In this document: positions 44,093-53,663 of the stretch, piece after piece | Position numbering within the stretch: position 1 is the first letter of the stretch | How the letters are laid out: each line of letters begins with the position of its first letter | NCBI GenBank assembly: GCA_002376845.1 | Contig: DFOS01000012.1 | Location: 73,158 to 137,157 of the forward strand | Reading direction: 5' to 3' | Length of the DNA: 64,000 bases | DNA from: Bdellovibrionaceae bacterium UBA3535 | Lineage (GTDB): Bacteria > Bdellovibrionota > Bdellovibrionia > Bdellovibrionales > UBA840 | The notes under the pieces: generated by a model | What the model saw: only the letters and a program-made list of their open reading frames with translations | Database searches by the model: none | What the model was told of the DNA's origin: nothing | Program-made: the position numbers and the translations under genes

Positions 44093-45117
44093 AGCTCCCT
44101 CATATCCTTTAATCGCGTACGAACTACATCTTTTATGCCCATTACATTAAATTTATCTTCCTCTATTCCCTGCTCTTTATCTTCCATTCGCTCGTCCGCT
44201 TCGCGGAAAGCTCCATCAAAATTCTGAGGCAAGTCCTCTGGCAAATCCTCATCCATAAGAGACAAAGACTTGATCATATTGATATTGGACTCCGTAATTC
44301 CTAGTAGAATGGACTCTCCGGCCACGCTCACAATTGCCAAAGTCTTTTTTGGTCCTAAATGATGCTGGGTTAAAACTTTGATATGCGTATGAGGGTTTTT
44401 ATATTTTGTTTTTGACCAACGGCGCAGTAGCAAAAACATACCAATGATTGTCAAGAAGACGATTCCTACTGCCATAGCCATTTGATTTAAGCCCGATTGC
44501 TTTTCTTTTTTCTCTGTTTTTTGCACATTGGCAAAAACCGGTATGGCCGCTTCATCATAGGCGGCATCTTTTTTCATTTCTTCGGCGGTCTTTTCTTGCT
44601 CCACCGCAACACTTACTGCTTCAGTGTTTTTGGTTACAGAATCCTTACCATCCGAAACCACGATATCTTCTACTTGTATAGTAGGTGCCACTACCTTTTC
44701 AGGAAGCTCCGTGCTAACTTCTTTAAATGGAATGCGGCCATCATCGATAAGCACTCGCATCTTATTACCACTAAAACGCGTAGTAACTTTATCCTGCAAA
44801 GAATCTGCCTTTAGTTGGTCATAAATAATTCTTAACCTTAACGTGTCTTTATCCATTTGGTAAGAATACAGGCTACGAACTTTGTCATCCTCTACATTCG
44901 TAAAACGCTTTTTCTCTTCAATAAAAGCCTTTGGTACATCGATTTGTAGCGTTTCATTTATGAAGTCTAGATTTACCTTTCTAGAATCAATACGATCGTT
45001 AAAGGTATACTCAAGTACCAAACGACCATCTTCCACAGTTTTATTTATGTCCTGTAGAACCACAGGGTTTGTAGCCCAAGAAAGACCTGTATAGAGAATT
45101 AATAAAATAGACTTCAT
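44089..45117 (-). CDS. fliO: Extended FliO-like flagellar export protein
   Basis: A 342-residue protein in the fliO position. It has a signal peptide (MKSILLILYTGLSWA), a periplasmic beta-rich domain at about 20-125 that resembles AMIN-type domains, an acidic linker, a membrane helix near 210-230 (MAVGIVFLTIIGMFLLL), and the FliO core (IKVLTQHHLGPKKTLAIVSVAGESILLGIT). FliO chaperones FliP. Ordinary FliO is about 100-150 residues, so the N-terminal domain is an elaboration. AMIN identity is a weak call; FliO identity is good. Confidence 0.8.
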   Translation of the reverse strand: MKSILLILYTGLSWATNPVVLQDINKTVEDGRLVLEYTFNDRIDSRKVNLDFINETLQIDVPKAFIEEKKRFTNVEDDKVRSLYSYQMDKDTLRLRIIYDQLKADSLQDKVTTRFSGNKMRVLIDDGRIPFKEVSTELPEKVVAPTIQVEDIVVSDGKDSVTKNTEAVSVAVEQEKTAEEMKKDAAYDEAAIPVFANVQKTEKKEKQSGLNQMAMAVGIVFLTIIGMFLLLRRWSKTKYKNPHTHIKVLTQHHLGPKKTLAIVSVAGESILLGITESNINMIKSLSLMDEDLPEDLPQNFDGAFREADERMEDKEQGIEEDKFNVMGIKDVVRTRLKDMREL

Positions 45118-45127
45118 AAGTTTGCTC

Positions 45128-45556
45128 CTACTTTAATTGCTGAACACGTTCCATTGGCGAAATAATATCCGTGAGTCGAACACCAAATTTTTCATTCACC
45201 ACAACGGCTTCACCCTTTGCAATAATCTTATCGTTTACTAGTATTTCCAGCGGCTCCCCTGCTAATTTGTTTAACTCCACCACAGAGCCCTGGCCTAAAT
45301 TTAACAAATCGCTCACCAACATCTTTGAGCGTCCAAGTTCTGCTGAAACCTTTAATGGAATGTCCAAAATCAGTTCTAAGTTTCTATCTCCTGAAGCCTC
45401 TGCCCCAGCTATATTGGCGCCTTCAGGCTTAGCTGCTTCAGCACCTGCTTCCGCCTTTTTCTCCTCTACATCTTGCATTTGGTCCATTAAGGACTCAATG
45501 TCGGTTCCTTCAGCTGGATTCTCGTTATTATTTTCGTTGTTGTTTTCATCAGACAT
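45128..45556 (-). CDS. fliN: Flagellar motor switch protein FliN
   Basis: A 142-residue C-ring protein. After an acidic, Asn-rich N-terminal tail (about 1-55) comes the SpoA domain: LILDIPLKVSAELGRSKMLV, LGQGSVVELNKLAGEPLEI and GEAVVVNEKFGVRLTDI. It follows fliM after 12 bases. Confidence 0.97.
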   Translation of the reverse strand: MSDENNNENNNENPAEGTDIESLMDQMQDVEEKKAEAGAEAAKPEGANIAGAEASGDRNLELILDIPLKVSAELGRSKMLVSDLLNLGQGSVVELNKLAGEPLEILVNDKIIAKGEAVVVNEKFGVRLTDIISPMERVQQLK

Positions 45557-45568
45557 AATGTCCTCCCC

Positions 45569-46570
45569 TTAGTCTTTTAATACTTTTGTTAATTGTACTG
45601 CTATATTTCCATGACTGATTCCGTAGTAGGCTTTGAATTTTGGAACCTCTTCAATTTGTACTGCTAACTCCCCGGTAGCGTCCTGATCTAAGGGAATCAC
45701 ATCTCCAACCTTTAGCTTTGTAATTTCCCTTAGTGAAAGCTCTGTAGTCCCTAACTCTACCAAGATATCTACATTGGTACTTAATAATTGTTTGTTAATG
45801 ATGGATGACCATAGTTTTTGATCGGTTTGATCGGCCTCCACCTGGAAACCCGAAGATAATTTTTGCCGTATAGGTTCGATGGTCGAATAGGGTACTACAA
45901 GAGTAATCGTACCATTGGCATTTTCAAGCTCCACATCAAAGGTCGATGCAATGACAATGTCCGTTGGAGGTACAATACCAACAAACTGTGGATTGATCTC
46001 CGTACGAACAAAGGAGGCTCCAATTTTTTCTACTGAGGCCCATGCCTGCTCCAAATCTTCAATGGCAAGATCCACCACTCTTCTAACAATGGACAACTCG
46101 ATGGGTGTAAAATCCTTACCCTCTATTTTGGTGTAGGGGCGATCCGCACCGCCAAAAAAACTATCCACCAAGGCGTAGGCCAGCTTACTTTCAATGACAA
46201 ATAGAGCCGAGCCTCTCAGTGAATTAAAACGTAAGACGCTCATGCAGGTTGGCATGGGCAAAGTATTGATAAACTCACCAAACTTCAAAAAATCGGTGCT
46301 GGCATGGTTAATACTGGCAATTTTTCGGAGAGCATTGGATAACGAAACCCGAAAAACACGCATAAACTTCTCATAAATTACGTCGAGCTGCGGAAATCGC
46401 CCTCGAATGATTCTATCCTGACTAGTAAGATCGTAAACAACTACATTGACATCCGAATTCAAGGCCCCTGATTTATTACCCTGATTTCCACTATCACCCT
46501 CTTCGGCGCCACCATCTGATACGGCAGCTAGCAACGCGTCTACTTCACTTTGTGATAAAACCTGACTCAT
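45569..46570 (-). CDS. fliM: Flagellar motor switch protein FliM
   Basis: A 333-residue C-ring protein that binds CheY-P. The N-terminal CheY-binding motif LSQSEVDALLAAVS is intact, followed by the CheC-like middle domain (about 60-235) and a C-terminal SpoA domain (LRLKVGDVIPLDQ-type, TKLKVGDVIPLDQ). It stands between fliL and fliN. Confidence 0.98.
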   Translation of the reverse strand: MSQVLSQSEVDALLAAVSDGGAEEGDSGNQGNKSGALNSDVNVVVYDLTSQDRIIRGRFPQLDVIYEKFMRVFRVSLSNALRKIASINHASTDFLKFGEFINTLPMPTCMSVLRFNSLRGSALFVIESKLAYALVDSFFGGADRPYTKIEGKDFTPIELSIVRRVVDLAIEDLEQAWASVEKIGASFVRTEINPQFVGIVPPTDIVIASTFDVELENANGTITLVVPYSTIEPIRQKLSSGFQVEADQTDQKLWSSIINKQLLSTNVDILVELGTTELSLREITKLKVGDVIPLDQDATGELAVQIEEVPKFKAYYGISHGNIAVQLTKVLKD

Positions 46571-46585
46571 ACCTGCCTTCCTAGC

Positions 46586-47116
46586 CTAGTTGTAGAAAAA
46601 CTCTGTAAATAAAACTCTTTTTACCTTTCCTTTGGTTAAAAAAGAGTTCAGAGTATCTTTTACTTCTTCTCTTAAAAAATCTTTTCCATCGACATTTGAA
46701 ATTTGTTGAAATGTCTTGGATGCCAACAAAATTAAAATCGTATCGCGAATTTCTGGTTTGCGCTTTTCAATCTCGTCTTGCACCTCTTCATTGTTCACCT
46801 CTAAAGACATGGTGATTTTCATCAAACGACCGCCTCGCACACCCGAAAGGTTTACCAAGAATGTTTCCAGCGGCACTAAGGTCCCAACGAATTCATCATC
46901 TGCTGCTTGATCTGCTGCCTGCTCCGCTGTCTCATCTCGAATTACGTCTTCCATGCTGGTTTCAGCCTCACTTGCTTTTTTGTCTGCAAAAACCATATAG
47001 GCCACCAAAGCAATAAATACCAAATTGATGATGGCCAGACCTATGAAGAGGACAGGTTTTTGACCGGACCCTTTCTTGTCTTCTGCTTTCTCTTGTTGCT
47101 GTTGTTCTTCTGCCAC
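46586..47116 (-). CDS. fliL: Flagellar basal-body protein FliL
   Basis: A stator-associated single-pass inner-membrane protein. I place the start at a GTG with GGGAG 8 bases upstream (176 residues); an ATG 30 bases further upstream lies before that site. There is a membrane helix at about residues 20-40 (FIGLAIINLVFIALVAYMVF), a Glu/Ala-rich linker, and the FliL domain (LETFLVNLSGVRGGRLMKIT). It is the first gene of the flagellar operon and is divergent from the SPOR gene. Confidence 0.93.
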   Translation of the reverse strand: MAEEQQQQEKAEDKKGSGQKPVLFIGLAIINLVFIALVAYMVFADKKASEAETSMEDVIRDETAEQAADQAADDEFVGTLVPLETFLVNLSGVRGGRLMKITMSLEVNNEEVQDEIEKRKPEIRDTILILLASKTFQQISNVDGKDFLREEVKDTLNSFLTKGKVKRVLFTEFFYN

Positions 47117-47377
47117 GTCACAAACTCCCGATACATTGATCTGCAATTATAAAAAGCAAAACAGATGCCATATCGACCTAAGACTAAATTCGAAAGGTTT
47201 TGCTCACTTTTTATGCCTCAGAAGCTAGAAACAAGAAGTTTTTTCGGCCTTCAAAACGAAGGACCAAGTCATATTTTTGACAAAAAAATTATGTTTTATT
47301 CTTTTCATTTGCCGAAAAGAATTTTACTATGGAATATATAGATCTATGACGAACTCGATTGGAATGAGGGGGGTTGG

Positions 47378-48202
47378 ATGCTTAATAACCAAGTAGGAAA
47401 AGCGGCGGCGGAAGTTTTGTTAAAATTTTGTCTTGTATTTGTGATCTCACTATTTGCCTTTGCAGTTGGAACTTTTGTTGGAAAGAAGTTCACTGAAGAT
47501 CAACATCGTTTAGCAAACTTAGAACAACAAGGAAGCCGTGAAGCCGCTTCGATTGGTGATATCACAGAAGAAGTGGCGCCAGAATCCAAACTTACAGCCG
47601 AGGAATTGCAAAGCCTAACAGAAGAATTTTCTGAGGCAGAAGCAGCGAATATTGAAGAAGCTCTTGCAGAGCACAACGAGCGAGATGTTGCGGCCGAAAA
47701 ACTTGCCGAAGAAGCCCTACAACAGCTTGATGAAGATTTAAAACAAATGGAAAAAGACGATTTGCCAGCTAAAGAAGATCAACAAGCAATGGCAAGTCCC
47801 AATACAGATAATGCCTCGGCGGCTAAAGCAGACGCTACAGAGGACACTACTAGCAAGGTTGCCAAAAGACTTGCGGAAAATGCAGAAAAAGTAGTGGTGG
47901 AGCCGCCCAAAAAAGTAAACCGCGTACCGGCTAGCTACCCTAAACTTCAGGCTTCTGCTCGGGCAGGAAAATTTACCGTACAAATCGCTTCCTACAAAGC
48001 AGAAAAAGAGGCAAAAGACTACGTAAGCCAGCTTACCTCTAAGGGTTATACAGCTTTTTATGTTGAAGCCAAAGTAAAGGGTGAGATGTGGTATCGAGTT
48101 AGCCTTGGCTTGTTTGCCAATATGGATGCTGCCAACAAGTATATGAAAGAGCTTTATAAGGAAGCTAAAATTAAGGGCTTTGTTACAAAAGTAGTGCAGT
48201 AA
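47378..48202 (+). CDS. SPOR-domain membrane protein
   Basis: A 274-residue protein with one N-terminal membrane helix (about 15-35), a long acidic Glu/Ala-rich, probably helical linker (about 40-165), and a C-terminal SPOR domain (FTVQIASYKAEKEAKDYVSQL ... WYRVSLGLFANMDAANKYM). SPOR domains bind denuded septal peptidoglycan, so a cell-division or septal role is likely. The start follows GAGGGGGG. It is divergent to the flagellar operon. Confidence 0.85.
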   Translation: MLNNQVGKAAAEVLLKFCLVFVISLFAFAVGTFVGKKFTEDQHRLANLEQQGSREAASIGDITEEVAPESKLTAEELQSLTEEFSEAEAANIEEALAEHNERDVAAEKLAEEALQQLDEDLKQMEKDDLPAKEDQQAMASPNTDNASAAKADATEDTTSKVAKRLAENAEKVVVEPPKKVNRVPASYPKLQASARAGKFTVQIASYKAEKEAKDYVSQLTSKGYTAFYVEAKVKGEMWYRVSLGLFANMDAANKYMKELYKEAKIKGFVTKVVQ

Positions 48203-48203
48203 A

Positions 48204-48770
48204 TCACTCTACTTTTTCCCCAGGAACTATACGGATATTTTCGCCATCGAAGTCTTCGTCCACTTCAGATTTAACAACCTGTCCCTCGCGGTAATGCACC
48301 CACATATCCGTTTTACCATCTAAATTGCGATCGATCTCTTCTCTGCGCAACTGATTCTTGTAACTCAAGCGTGTTGTCATCACTTCATGGTCAAAGGTAA
48401 CCTTTTTAATTTCATTACCAGTATCAGGATTGTATTCGGTGATAGCAAAGATTTTGCCCTCACGATCCAATATAGTTTCGGTACGATACATCTTAGAATT
48501 TTTAAAGTGCTTGGCCACATCAATTTTGCCATCGCGATTTAAATCAAATAAATGCATAAGCAGAATCTTTGCTCCATCACGCATTACATAGATCAAAAAG
48601 GTATCGGGCTTGCCCTCATCTTGAGAGTCCATTGATTCCAAAACTTTCGAATCCTTTAGATCTTTTTTATAATAATTCAAATCCATAGTGCGAGACTTGA
48701 TTGCAGGCGATAGGACATCCACGAAATCCTGTTTGGCAGCAAATAAATAAGTTATTATAAGAAGATACAT
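48204..48770 (-). CDS. Secreted protein with EF-hand-like calcium loops
   Basis: A 188-residue protein with a hydrophobic signal-like start (MYLLIITYLFAAKQ). Two DxNxDGxxD loops (DLNRDGKID 76-84, DRNLDGKTD 147-155) and a third DEDFDGEN resemble calcium loops of secreted EF-hand or dockerin-like proteins. The pattern between them is beta-strand-like. I recognise no named family. It ends one base from the convergent SPOR gene. Confidence 0.65.
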   Translation of the reverse strand: MYLLIITYLFAAKQDFVDVLSPAIKSRTMDLNYYKKDLKDSKVLESMDSQDEGKPDTFLIYVMRDGAKILLMHLFDLNRDGKIDVAKHFKNSKMYRTETILDREGKIFAITEYNPDTGNEIKKVTFDHEVMTTRLSYKNQLRREEIDRNLDGKTDMWVHYREGQVVKSEVDEDFDGENIRIVPGEKVE

Positions 48771-48808
48771 ATAAATATATTAAGAAGAAAGCTTTGCAGT
48801 GTAAATCT

Positions 48809-49354
48809 TTAATCCCATAAAAAATAGAACTTCAGTACACTAAACTCCAAAGCCGGCTGCATACTGTAGGTTTCTGCATAGCGAAGACTAATTTCTGTGG
48901 CATACCAGAACCTATTGGCAATAATAGGCCGAGTAAACTCCATTGCTGCCGCTAGCACAGCTTCTTTTTCACTAGTTTCCTCTACACTACTAGACCCCAG
49001 TCGAGTATCGATATCCGACCATGTTAGCCCCAATCCGCCGCCCAAAAACACAAACCAAGTCTGATTCGAGTTACGAAAAATCTGTTTGTAGTACCAAAAC
49101 AAAAGCTCATGACTTGTATCTTCAATGTTCAAAGAACCCGTCGTCGTGGAAGCCTGATTGTATACATAGGTAAGCAAGAACTTCTCTTTATTTTCACGGT
49201 GATATCCGCCAAACAAGCGAGTCCGGCTATCAAAGTCATAGGCATTCCCGCGAACTTCCTCTTCCAATAAAGAGTTAAAACTAAAACCACCTAAATAACC
49301 CGCATTCGCACTACCCGCTACCAAGAGGCTTATGACTATGAATAAAGCTCTCAT
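48809..49354 (-). CDS. Putative outer-membrane beta-barrel protein
   Basis: A 181-residue exported protein with a signal peptide (LFIVISLLVAGSANAG). The mature part has alternating hydrophobic/polar strands ending in the aromatic FYFLWD, as expected for a small 8-stranded barrel. No specific family is recognised. It overlaps the upstream lipoprotein gene by 4 bases. Confidence 0.6.
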   Translation of the reverse strand: MRALFIVISLLVAGSANAGYLGGFSFNSLLEEEVRGNAYDFDSRTRLFGGYHRENKEKFLLTYVYNQASTTTGSLNIEDTSHELLFWYYKQIFRNSNQTWFVFLGGGLGLTWSDIDTRLGSSSVEETSEKEAVLAAAMEFTRPIIANRFWYATEISLRYAETYSMQPALEFSVLKFYFLWD

Positions 49355-50637
49355 ATACCCTCTTTTTTATCTTGGCCGTCATTTACCTTGTGAATCAGTT
49401 TTACCTTTACTTCTTGCGGCTCTTCATTTTCTTCTAAATCCGGAAAATTCCTGTAGCAGTGTGAGAGAAATTGCAAATAGTCAGGGGCAATATTTTTTAC
49501 TACCTTGCAGTCTTCTTTATTATCTTGCTCATAAATTAAAGGAAGAATATCATTTTCATCCAAGCCATACTGCAGGTTTTCCTTGAGCATTTTCCTTAAT
49601 TTATACAAAAAATTGATTACGTATTCGGCCATTAAGAGCTTACCACTTTCTTTACTCGAGGCAGCTAGTTTAACATTTAAATCCCTTAGCATTTTGGATC
49701 GCAAAAGGTATGCGATATGAAAACCATGTCGATACGCTTCAGCACCTGGCTGATATTTCTCTTTCTTAGACAACATTAAATCATGAGCCTTGTAGGCTTT
49801 CATTTTTTTATTTTGGTACTTGTATAAAGATCGGCCTGGATGAAAATCGCGAAAGGGATTGTCCTTGTTTTTAGATAAGGATTTATTTAAAAAGCGATCT
49901 TGGCCCGTATAGATATTCGCCCATAAATCAGCTAGTCCCTCATTGTAGGCCCGCAGATAAAAAAGGTTGCTCCTATGTATTTTCAGTGCCTTTTTTTGCA
50001 AGACTTCTTCGTCCATATTGCGTGTGTCCAGTGCAATGAACTGCGTGTCTAGGTCTTTACTTACCAAATGCCAGAAGATTGCATGAAAATGCTCATGAGC
50101 GATCAAACCTGCATTAAAGGCAGTGCTTAGTTTATTTAAACTATAACGGCTATAGATGGTAACATCTAGCTCTCCTAAATAAAAACCATTGTTGTCTTCT
50201 TTTTCTCCATCAATTCGAACATTCACCTCAACTCCGATTTTCCTCGGATAAGGGATAAGGTCTTGCAAACCTAATTGCCGCTCCAGCTCTTGCAATCTTT
50301 CGGTATGGGCATAAACCGTATAGAGCGCTGTTGTAGTCGTATCCTCTGGTACATACTTACCTTCGGATATTTTCGCTAAGCGAGCCTTAGGATCCTCGGC
50401 TCTGTAGGAGTCTCCTCTTATTGAAGGGTTTACCGACATATGCGCCACATCACCGTGAACCTTTTGACGATCCTTAAGGCTGTGAATTGGCACATATTGT
50501 AGAGAGTAAGCACCCTTTTCATCCGGCCATGGCAACAAATATCGATCTCCGGCTGCCGGATCTTCACGCGAGCAAGCTAGCAGAAGAAGCGAGGGCAAAA
50601 TGATGGACAATAGAGAATAGAAATAGCTGTTTTTCAT
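49351..50637 (-). CDS. Lipoprotein with HExxH metalloprotease motif
   Basis: From the ATG at 50637 the product (428 residues) begins with a signal peptide and lipobox LLAC (C22). The motif HEHFH (181-185) has the zincin HExxH form, and NEGLADLW (E233) about 50 residues later could give the third zinc ligand in a gluzincin-like way. The C-terminal half is helical and basic. A surface or periplasmic zinc peptidase is likely but no family is named. It is coupled to the barrel gene downstream. Confidence 0.65.
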   Translation of the reverse strand: MKNSYFYSLLSIILPSLLLLACSREDPAAGDRYLLPWPDEKGAYSLQYVPIHSLKDRQKVHGDVAHMSVNPSIRGDSYRAEDPKARLAKISEGKYVPEDTTTTALYTVYAHTERLQELERQLGLQDLIPYPRKIGVEVNVRIDGEKEDNNGFYLGELDVTIYSRYSLNKLSTAFNAGLIAHEHFHAIFWHLVSKDLDTQFIALDTRNMDEEVLQKKALKIHRSNLFYLRAYNEGLADLWANIYTGQDRFLNKSLSKNKDNPFRDFHPGRSLYKYQNKKMKAYKAHDLMLSKKEKYQPGAEAYRHGFHIAYLLRSKMLRDLNVKLAASSKESGKLLMAEYVINFLYKLRKMLKENLQYGLDENDILPLIYEQDNKEDCKVVKNIAPDYLQFLSHCYRNFPDLEENEEPQEVKVKLIHKVNDGQDKKEGI

Positions 50638-50752
50638 AAAATTATATTTTGCAATGTAAGTGCCAAAAATCTTGCTAAATGTGATTTTATTTACTAGAAA
50701 AATCAATGACTTAGATATATTTGGAATTTTCTTCCATAAGGGGTGACGTAAG

Positions 50753-52993
50753 TTGTTAGACACAGAAGAGACAATTCGCTCCGCACTCAATCCCAGTCAA
50801 TATGAAGCTGCCTCCAATCTGGAAGGCCCTTTATTGATTTTGGCCGGTGCTGGCTCGGGCAAAACCCGGGCCATTACCTATCGATTTGCCAATTTGATCT
50901 TACAGGGATTGAGTGCCCCAGAAAACATCTTGGCCGTTACCTTTACCAACAAGGCGGCTCGCGAGATGCAAGAAAGAGTCGTGCAAATTCTAACCAAATT
51001 TGACATTAAAATCTTTCAGCCTCTTTGGATACAAACATTTCATTCGATTTGCGTGCGAATTCTACGAGAACAAATCCATCACCTTGGTTACCAAAAAAAC
51101 TTTACCATTTATGATCCCAGTGACCAGCTAAGCTTAATGAAAAAGGTCTTGCGAGCACTGAATATTGACCCGAAGGTGCATCCTCCTAAATCTTTTTTAA
51201 GCAAAATATCTTGGGCCAAAACATTGGGTTTAACGGTAGAAGAAGTTGCCGATAAATTTAAACATCTAATGGACAAACGCTCGTTGAGTGTGTTTTTCAA
51301 ATATGAAGAGGAGATGCAAAGGTCCAATGCTTTAGACTTTGATGATCTACTGCTAAAAACTAAAATTTTGTTTCAAAAATATCCAGAAGTTTTGAAGATC
51401 TACCAAGAGCGCTTTCAATATATTATGGTGGATGAGTATCAAGACACCAATGCGGTTCAGTACTCTTTAATCAAAATGCTTGCAGCAAAACACCAAAACC
51501 TCTGTGTTGTTGGCGATGAAGACCAGTCCATTTACTCTTGGAGAGGGGCCGACATTCAAAATATTTTAAGCTTTGAAGAGGATTTTCGTGGTGCAAAGTT
51601 TATTAAATTGGAACAAAACTATCGCTCTACGAAAAATATCGTCAATGCGGCAACTCATCTGATTCAAAAAAACACGCAAAGAAAGAACAAAAAGCTCTTC
51701 ACTGATAATGAAGATGGTGAGCCGATTGTAGTACGAGAAGAGCTAGATGAATATGCGGAAGCCCGATTCGTTGCCAAATCGCTTGAGAATATACATGTTA
51801 GCGGTGAGGGCGAATATAAAGATATGGCCATCTTTTACCGCACAAATGCGCAATCACGTGTTATGGAAGACCAACTGCGCTCAAAGGGTATTCCCTATAA
51901 AATAGTCGGCGGACTAAAGTTTTACGAACGACTAGAAATTAAGGACGTGCTTTGTTACTTTCGAGTAATCGTCAACCCACATGATGATGCTGCCATACGT
52001 AGAATCATTAACGTACCCACTCGTGGTATTGGCAAAACTACCATTGATAAAATCAATTTGCTAAGCATTGACCGCAGCATATCTTTTTGGACAGCCCTGA
52101 ATATGGCCCTAGATGAGGGCTTATTAAATAAAGGTACCCGAAAGAAATTGCATAGCTTTACACAACTACTGGAAACCCTACGAGACATTGCGCCCAACAG
52201 CAAAATTTCTGATTTATACTTAGAAATATTGGAGCAAAGTGGATATGAGGATCGCTTAAAGCATGATGACAGCCCTGAGGCTGCAGCTCGCCTCGACAAC
52301 TTGCAAGAGCTCCTAAATGCATTACGACAGTTTGAAAAAGAGCGAGGAGATGAAGCCAGCTTGGAAACTTTTTTAGAAGAAATGGCCTTGGTATCTGAAG
52401 CGGATAATGTAGATGAAAATACCAATTGTGTGCACCTGATGACTTTGCATATTTCCAAGGGTCTGGAATTTCCCTACGTATTCATCATTGGCATGGAAGA
52501 TGGCATGTTTCCCTCTCTGCAACGCATAGATAGTGAAGATGAGGATGAACTCGAAGAGGAGCGGCGCTTAGCCTATGTTGGTATGACACGGGCGAAAAAA
52601 CAGCTCTGTCTTCTATATGCAAAAAAACGTAAGGTTTGGGGACAGACACAATACTATCAGCCATCAAAATTTATTGAGGAAATACCCAACCAGTACAAGT
52701 TTTTTAGCTCTTCACTTCGTTCTAGCCCCTCCTCCTACCAACAACGAGTGCAGCAGGCAAAAATTAATTATGATGAAAATGTGGATTATATTCCTGATTA
52801 CGAAGAGGATTATTCCTATGGCGACATGTCTGCTGGCTACCAAAAAGGAATGCGAGTTCGCCACCCATCCTTTGGCGTAGGCGTAATTGATGAAGTGATT
52901 GGTCAGGGCGATAACTCTAGAATTTCCATTGTCTTTCAAGCTGGCCAAGTAAGAACCTTTGTGGCCAAGTATGCCCGCTTAGAGCAAATATGA
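50753..52993 (+). CDS. pcrA: ATP-dependent DNA helicase PcrA/UvrD
   Basis: A superfamily 1 3'-5' helicase of 746 residues acting in repair and replication restart. Walker A is AGAGSGKTR (31-39), motif II is VDEYQDTN, then GDEDQSIYSWRGAD, the LEQNYRST motif and VHLMTLHISKGLEF with VGMTRAKK. The C-terminal ends with the PcrA-type tail (GMRVRHPSFGVGVI). The start is a TTG with AAGGGGTGA a few bases upstream. Confidence 0.96.
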   Translation: MLDTEETIRSALNPSQYEAASNLEGPLLILAGAGSGKTRAITYRFANLILQGLSAPENILAVTFTNKAAREMQERVVQILTKFDIKIFQPLWIQTFHSICVRILREQIHHLGYQKNFTIYDPSDQLSLMKKVLRALNIDPKVHPPKSFLSKISWAKTLGLTVEEVADKFKHLMDKRSLSVFFKYEEEMQRSNALDFDDLLLKTKILFQKYPEVLKIYQERFQYIMVDEYQDTNAVQYSLIKMLAAKHQNLCVVGDEDQSIYSWRGADIQNILSFEEDFRGAKFIKLEQNYRSTKNIVNAATHLIQKNTQRKNKKLFTDNEDGEPIVVREELDEYAEARFVAKSLENIHVSGEGEYKDMAIFYRTNAQSRVMEDQLRSKGIPYKIVGGLKFYERLEIKDVLCYFRVIVNPHDDAAIRRIINVPTRGIGKTTIDKINLLSIDRSISFWTALNMALDEGLLNKGTRKKLHSFTQLLETLRDIAPNSKISDLYLEILEQSGYEDRLKHDDSPEAAARLDNLQELLNALRQFEKERGDEASLETFLEEMALVSEADNVDENTNCVHLMTLHISKGLEFPYVFIIGMEDGMFPSLQRIDSEDEDELEEERRLAYVGMTRAKKQLCLLYAKKRKVWGQTQYYQPSKFIEEIPNQYKFFSSSLRSSPSSYQQRVQQAKINYDENVDYIPDYEEDYSYGDMSAGYQKGMRVRHPSFGVGVIDEVIGQGDNSRISIVFQAGQVRTFVAKYARLEQI

Positions 52994-52994
52994 T

Positions 52995-53663
52995 ATGCTA
53001 GTTTTAAATGAAGTCGAAGGCTGGTTAAGCCTTGAAGTTATTGAGCTATTGCAAGACCTCTGTAAAAAACGTCCCACGAATAGTGACATTCTTGAAGTTG
53101 GCACATGGAAAGGAAAATCCGCCATTGCCATGGCCACGGTACTTGATAGAGATTCTATTCTCCATTGTGTTGATACATTCATTGGCTCGCAAGAACATCA
53201 GCACCTATATGGTGAGGTAAATACTCTTAAGGATTTTCAAGAAAACCTCAAGGCTTGGCAAATTGAGAACAAGGTAAGAATTCATATTGGCACTAGCAAA
53301 GATGTTGCCGAGCACCTCGACGATGACAGCCTAGGACTTATATTTATTGACGGCTCGCATGACTACGCGGATGTTTTGCAAGATTACCAAATACTATTTC
53401 CAAAATTAAAAATTGGCGGCTATATGGCCTTTCATGATTCTAAATGGCCGGGCGTGCGCAAAGTATTGTGGGAAGAGGTCTTTCCAACAAAAAATACCGG
53501 TCTCATAAAACGCATCGAAGATACTACCTACTTTCAAAAGACACCCCATTCCTATTATCTAATTTGGAATCTAATACAGCTATTCGTGGAGCAAAGAAAA
53601 CAGGACCTCAAACGATACAAACGTAAAGCTAGGAAAAAGTACTTTAGATTTAATGAATATTAG
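52995..53663 (+). CDS. Class I SAM-dependent methyltransferase
   Basis: A 222-residue protein of the Methyltransf_24 type. Motif I is DILEVGTWKGKSAIAMA (about 31-47), the acidic loop is VDTF, and the downstream IFIDGSHDYADVLQDYQ and GGYMAFHDSKWPGVRKV blocks are characteristic. The substrate is unknown; relatives act on sugars or small molecules. It begins one base after the pcrA stop. The C-terminus is very basic. Confidence 0.8.
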   Translation: MLVLNEVEGWLSLEVIELLQDLCKKRPTNSDILEVGTWKGKSAIAMATVLDRDSILHCVDTFIGSQEHQHLYGEVNTLKDFQENLKAWQIENKVRIHIGTSKDVAEHLDDDSLGLIFIDGSHDYADVLQDYQILFPKLKIGGYMAFHDSKWPGVRKVLWEEVFPTKNTGLIKRIEDTTYFQKTPHSYYLIWNLIQLFVEQRKQDLKRYKRKARKKYFRFNEY

